64,000 bases of DNA from Nocardia sp. BMG51109 (GTDB taxonomy: Bacteria > Actinomycetota > Actinomycetes > Mycobacteriales > Mycobacteriaceae): the NCBI RefSeq assembly GCF_000526215.1, contig NZ_JAFQ01000004.1:4402001-4466000 (forward strand), given 5' to 3'. Position numbers and translations under genes: made by a program. Positions 62,667 through 64,000 of the stretch are shown piece after piece. The notes below the pieces were generated by a model. It made no database searches. It was not told the DNA's origin and saw only the letters and a program-made list of their open reading frames with translations. The first letter of the stretch is position 1. Each line of letters starts with the position of its first letter.

Positions 62667-63123
62667 GTGGCCCGCGGTGGTCGAGGCCGACCTGCCGCGC
62701 GGATACGTAGTCACCAGCAGCGGCCGGGTGTCCGGCGTGCACGAGGCCGGGGACATGTTCAAGGAGGCGCCGTTCAACGACAACGAGCGGCTGCTGATGG
62801 ACAACACCCTGACCGAGGCCACCCGGGCGACCAAGGTCCGGTTCAACATCTACATCGGTGAGCTGCGGCCGGATCCGGCGAGCGGCGTCGAGGCGATCTT
62901 CCCGGCCACCCCCGAGGCGGAGCGTTCGGTGCTCATCGCCGTCTCGCCGAACGATCGTGCCGTCGAGGTCCGCTCCGGCCGCGATGTCGCCGACCGGGTC
63001 AACGACCGCATCTGCCAGCTCGGCGTGACGGCCGCGCTCAGCTCGTTCCGTCAGGGCCAGCTGATCGACGGCCTGGTCTCGGCCGTCCGGGTGATGGCCG
63101 CCGCCATCGGCCGCCCCAGCTGA
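62653..63123 (+). CDS. DUF5130 (TPM-like) protein, Rv2468c-like
   Basis: A 156-residue protein: VVTSSGRVSGVHEAGDMFKEAPFNDNERLLMDNTLTEATRATKVRFNIYIGELRPD, then AVLIAVSPND-type and VADRVNDRICQLGVTAALSSFRQGQLIDGLVSAVRVM segments. This is the DUF5130 family, distantly like TPM domains, present in most mycobacteria beside the cytochrome-oxidase accessory gene. Its role is unknown; coupling with ctaJ suggests a link to the respiratory chain. GTG 62653 lies inside the end of ctaJ. Confidence 0.85.
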   Translation: MAHSEWPAVVEADLPRGYVVTSSGRVSGVHEAGDMFKEAPFNDNERLLMDNTLTEATRATKVRFNIYIGELRPDPASGVEAIFPATPEAERSVLIAVSPNDRAVEVRSGRDVADRVNDRICQLGVTAALSSFRQGQLIDGLVSAVRVMAAAIGRPS

Positions 63124-63334
63124 CATACGCTGCGCCCCTGCCGTTTCCCCGCACCGCAACGAGTGCGGGGACATAAGCGGGGCGGCGTCGGTCCGATTCG
63201 GTCAGCCCCGATTCGGTCGGAGCCGCCGATCGGCATGCCGCCACCGTTGCGTGAGCCCGCGCGGGCGACGCAGGTATCGGCCGCGGAACCGGTGCCGGGC
63301 GGTCTCGCGCCGGCCTGCGAACGGCAGGTCCGAA

Positions 63335-63351
63335 TTACGCTCTGAGCGTAA
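63335..63351. promoter_or_regulatory. ClgR-like palindrome upstream of the XRE gene
   Basis: TTACGCT-CTG-AGCGTAA is a perfect palindrome with 7-bp arms. It contains CGC-N5-GCG, the core of the ClgR operator. It lies about 40 bp before the XRE start, in the expected -35 region. Confidence 0.7.
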
Positions 63352-63392
63352 TGAGTGGGTGCGGTGGCCGGGTGGGACCTTAGGCTCGGAGT

Positions 63393-63914
63393 ATGGCCGA
63401 GCACCCGCGACTTCATTCGATTCCCGGCGGACGCGACGATCGCTCGCCTGCCCGGCCGGGGGAGGCGGTCCGGGAACCGCTGTGGCGCGAGGCGCTCGGC
63501 GAGCGTTTTCGCGCACTGCGCCGGGAGCAAGGGGAGACGCTGGCCGAAACGGCCGGGCGCGCAGGAGTTTCGCCGCAGTACCTGTCCGAGGTGGAGCGCG
63601 GGCGTAAGGAGCCGTCCAGCGAGATGATCGCCGCGCTGGCGGGTGCGCTCGGCACCTCCCTCGGCGGACTCACCGAACAGGTCGCCGACGAACTCCGGCG
63701 ACAGCGGCGGCTCGCCCTCGCCCGTCCGGGCGCCTCGCGCCGAGAGGCGGTGCCGACGCCGGCGGGCGCGTCCGGCGCGGCGCCCGCGGATCTGCTCGAG
63801 GCGGCACGCCGCCGACGGCTCGACCTCACCCGGGTCACCGCCCCGGGCGATCCCGAACCGGTCGTGCCCGATCACCGCCCCGAGGGTCCCACGCTCATGG
63901 CCCTGGCCGCCTGA
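63393..63914 (+). CDS. XRE-family regulator (ClgR-like)
   Basis: A 173-residue regulator. The helix-turn-helix LGERFRALRREQGETLAETAGRAGVSPQYLSEVERGRKEPSSEMIAALAGALGTSL (residues 35-90) has the SPQYLSEVERGRKEPSSE recognition pattern of ClgR, the Clp-gene regulator of actinobacteria. The C-terminal half is Arg/Ala-rich and longer than in standard ClgR, so it may be a paralogue. It probably binds the palindrome at 63335-63351 and controls itself and perhaps protease genes. ATG 63393 has CGGAG immediately upstream. Confidence 0.85.
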   Translation: MAEHPRLHSIPGGRDDRSPARPGEAVREPLWREALGERFRALRREQGETLAETAGRAGVSPQYLSEVERGRKEPSSEMIAALAGALGTSLGGLTEQVADELRRQRRLALARPGASRREAVPTPAGASGAAPADLLEAARRRRLDLTRVTAPGDPEPVVPDHRPEGPTLMALAA

Positions 63915-64000
63915 GCGGACGTCCCGCACCCCTGCACGGCCTGGCCGAGGTCCTGTGGCCGCGCCCGGTTCGTCGGCCGACATCGACGAACCCGGATCGG

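Noticed and set aside
60706..63174. 822-codon minus-strand frame opposite aglA, ctaJ and the DUF5130 gene
   Set aside because: It spans three well-supported plus-strand genes and has no recognisable protein content.

Overview
The window reads as a chromosomal segment of a mycolic-acid actinobacterium, most likely Nocardia or a close relative. GC is very high, GTG and TTG starts are frequent, and many genes overlap by ATGA or GTGA. It carries mycobacterial-type genes: lsr2, an EspR-like regulator, a Rv1733c-like membrane protein, ettA, the 180-kDa glutamate dehydrogenase, glbO and ctaJ. The genus is an inference from gene content.

Layout. 1-13 kb: catalase 3' end, Rv1733c-like protein, TetR remnant, lsr2, GIDE-like membrane protein, a wrecked intradiol dioxygenase, mmsA, a TetR/F420-type oxidoreductase pair, an SDR, a flavodoxin, a PEBP-SRPBCC fusion divergent from a GntR regulator, and a GNAT enzyme. 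13-30 kb: envelope acyltransferase, secreted hydrolase and propeller protein, XRE regulator, an AraC/hexuloisomerase/triosephosphate-isomerase-like set, acyl-CoA ligase, TetR, flavodoxin, EspR-like regulator and a Nudix hydrolase. 28-30.6 kb: a SLATT-type 2TM protein divergent from a Xre-RES toxin-antitoxin pair. 30.7-38.8 kb: two convergent ABC importers, one sulfonate/nitrate-like (SBP, ATPase, permease) and one oligopeptide-like with both ATPases fused. 39-42.9 kb: methionine sulfoxide reductase, then a decaying cluster (small protein, MFS exporter, frameshifted SUMF1/FGE-like gene, epimerase stub) abutting the 3' end of tRNA-Arg(TCT). 43-46.2 kb: CopD-CtaG fusion and a threonine-dehydratase-like enzyme.

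46.4-63.1 kb corresponds to the M. tuberculosis Rv2478c-Rv2468c neighbourhood as I recall it: SSB-like protein, ettA, gdh, thioesterase, Rv2474c-like protein, HNH protein, glbO, alpha-glucosidase, ctaJ and a DUF5130 protein. A 2.7-kb block (azlD, azlC, XRE-cupin regulator, NAD(P)-binding protein with operators) lies inside it. A ClgR-like XRE gene closes the window.

Themes. Many regulators sit next to visible paired palindromic operators. Short perfect or near-perfect tandem duplications of 14-21 bp recur in intergenic DNA and inside genes. Several genes are decayed (TetR tail, dioxygenase, FGE-like, epimerase). The stretches most worth attention are the SLATT/Xre-RES locus and the degraded cluster beside the tRNA.
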